Assembly: GCA_021805275.1 (NCBI GenBank) | Contig: JAJZFQ010000279.1 | Location: 1 to 5,937 of the forward strand | Length of the DNA stretch: 5,937 bases | Direction of reading: 5' to 3' | Origin: Pseudomonadota bacterium | Lineage (GTDB): Bacteria; Pseudomonadota; Gammaproteobacteria; Steroidobacterales; Steroidobacteraceae | In this document: positions 4,985-5,937 of the stretch, one piece after another | How positions within the stretch are numbered: the first letter of the stretch is position 1 | How the letters are laid out: the number at the start of each line of letters is the position of its first letter | The notes under the pieces: generated by a model | Databases searched by the model: none | Told to the model about the DNA's origin: nothing | What the model saw: the letters and a program-made list of their open reading frames with translations, nothing else | Made by a program: the position numbers and the translations under genes

Positions 4985-5937
4985 CTACGGCGCGGCGATG
5001 CGCGCCTGCAGGTCGTAAGTGTCCGCCGCGCAGATGTCGACCTCGGCCCACTCGCCGGGCGTGAGCTGTGCGCCATCCTCGATGCGCACGATTCCATCGA
5101 TTTCCGGGGCCTCCGCGGCGCTGCGCGCGAGGGCACCGTGTTCGTCCACGGCATCCACCAGGACCCGCACCCGCTGGCCCACGCGCCGCTGCAGTCGCTC
5201 GGTACTGATCGCCGCGGCGCACTCCATGAAACGCTCGTAGCGCTCCTGCTGGACCTGCGGCGGCACGTGTCCCTCGATCGCATTGGCGCTCGCGCCTTCC
5301 ACGGGCGAGTACTTGAAGCAGCCCACGCGATCGAGCTGAGCGGCCTTGAGCCACTGCAGCAGTTCCTCGAACTCCGCGTCGGTCTCGCCCGGGAATCCGA
5401 CGATGAACGTGCTGCGCAGCGTCAACTCCGGGCACCCGCGCCGCCATTGCGTGATGCGCTCAAGCACGTTTTCGGCATGCGCCGGCCGCCGCATCCGCTT
5501 CAGCACGGTCGGGCTGCCGTGCTGGAACGGAATGTCCAGATACGGCAGCACCTGTCCGTCGGCCATCAATCCGATGACTTCGTCGACGTGGGGATACGGA
5601 TAGACGTAGTGCAGCCGTACCCAGCTGCCGAGCGTGCCCAGGGCGCGCGCCAGATCCATGAAGCGCGATTCGTACTCGCGCCCGCGCCAGGTGGCGCCGC
5701 GGTAGCGGATATCCGCACCGTACGCGCTCGTGTCCTGCGAGATGACGAGCAGCTCCTTCACCCCGGCGTCGACCAGCCGCTGCGCTTCTGCGAGCACCTC
5801 GTCGATGCGGCGGCTCGCGAGCCGGCCGCGCAGCGCCGGGATGATGCAGAAGCTGCAGGAATTGTTGCAGCCCTCGGAGATCTTCAGATACGCGTAGTGG
5901 CGCGGCGTCAGCCGGATGCCCTGTGGCGGCACCAGAT
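4985..5937 (-). CDS. rimO: Ribosomal protein uS12 methylthiotransferase RimO, N-terminus outside window
   Basis: About 317 residues are visible; the frame runs off the right edge, so the N-terminal UPF0004 domain with its own iron-sulfur cluster (roughly 120 residues) is missing. The first visible residues, [20 protein letters not shown], continue into [17 protein letters not shown]. This is the radical-SAM C-x3-C-x2-C motif that holds the second 4Fe-4S cluster (codons at about 5869, 5857 and 5848). [32 protein letters not shown] and LDIPFQHGS follow the RimO rather than the MiaB pattern. The last ~65 residues form the TRAM domain, with [10 protein letters not shown] typical of RimO. The enzyme adds a methylthio group to an aspartate of ribosomal protein S12 (Asp89 in E. 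coli), using S-adenosylmethionine, in the cytosol. All visible key residues are present. The GTG at 5930-5932 is an internal Val codon, not the start. It ends at the TAG 4985-4987. Confidence 0.96.
   Translation of the reverse strand, partial: LVPPQGIRLTPRHYAYLKISEGCNNSCSFCIIPALRGRLASRRIDEVLAEAQRLVDAGVKELLVISQDTSAYGADIRYRGATWRGREYESRFMDLARALGTLGSWVRLHYVYPYPHVDEVIGLMADGQVLPYLDIPFQHGSPTVLKRMRRPAHAENVLERITQWRRGCPELTLRSTFIVGFPGETDAEFEELLQWLKAAQLDRVGCFKYSPVEGASANAIEGHVPPQVQQERYERFMECAAAISTERLQRRVGQRVRVLVDAVDEHGALARSAAEAPEIDGIVRIEDGAQLTPGEWAEVDICAADTYDLQARIAAP

Noticed and set aside
5930..5932. GTG as the start codon of rimO
   Set aside because: Residues before it (LV ahead of PPQGI) continue the RimO pattern, and the N-terminal domain would be absent; the gene simply runs off the window.
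1..5937. CRISPR array, tRNA or rRNA genes, complete insertion sequence
   Set aside because: I saw no regularly spaced repeats, no tRNA-like cloverleaf with T-loop consensus, and no transposase with terminal repeats.

Overview
High-GC bacterial DNA, most consistent with a gammaproteobacterium. The last gene is a typical proteobacterial RimO, codon use is strongly GC-ending, and the other families (DUF3617, YecA/UPF0149 with a SEC-C tail, secreted S10 peptidase) are common in Xanthomonadales-like and related lineages. The lineage is inferred from protein family resemblance only.

Layout. (1) Positions 1-204 hold the DNA-binding tail of a serine recombinase whose body lies outside the window. 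(2) Facing it on the minus strand is a DUF4160-DUF2442 pair, a putative toxin-antitoxin-like arrangement. The DUF2442 gene (226-639) is intact. The DUF4160 gene (626-881) is broken by a frameshift and an in-frame stop, and can only be read by joining two minus-strand frames. A good sigma70-type promoter (887-915) puts the transcription start at about the DUF4160 ATG, so the message would be leaderless. (3) On the plus strand, 1036-3002 holds five genes in short-spaced groups: a 52-aa unknown overlapping the start of a YecA/UPF0149-SEC-C protein; then a secreted DUF3617 protein, a 106-aa four-cysteine protein and a 53-aa DUF6429-like fragment. (4) Positions 3003-3271 carry no convincing gene but hold several small inverted repeats and the terminator of the next gene. 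(5) On the minus strand, a secreted S10 serine carboxypeptidase-like protein (3272-4843) and, upstream of it, rimO (4985-5937, start outside the window) read in the same direction.

The left part (1-3002) looks like accessory DNA: recombinase, decaying TA-like pair and small orphan families. The right part looks like ordinary chromosome. There is no complete new defence or mobile system here. The best leads are the decayed DUF4160 gene with its surviving partner, its leaderless promoter, and the small cysteine protein with its truncated DUF6429-like neighbour.
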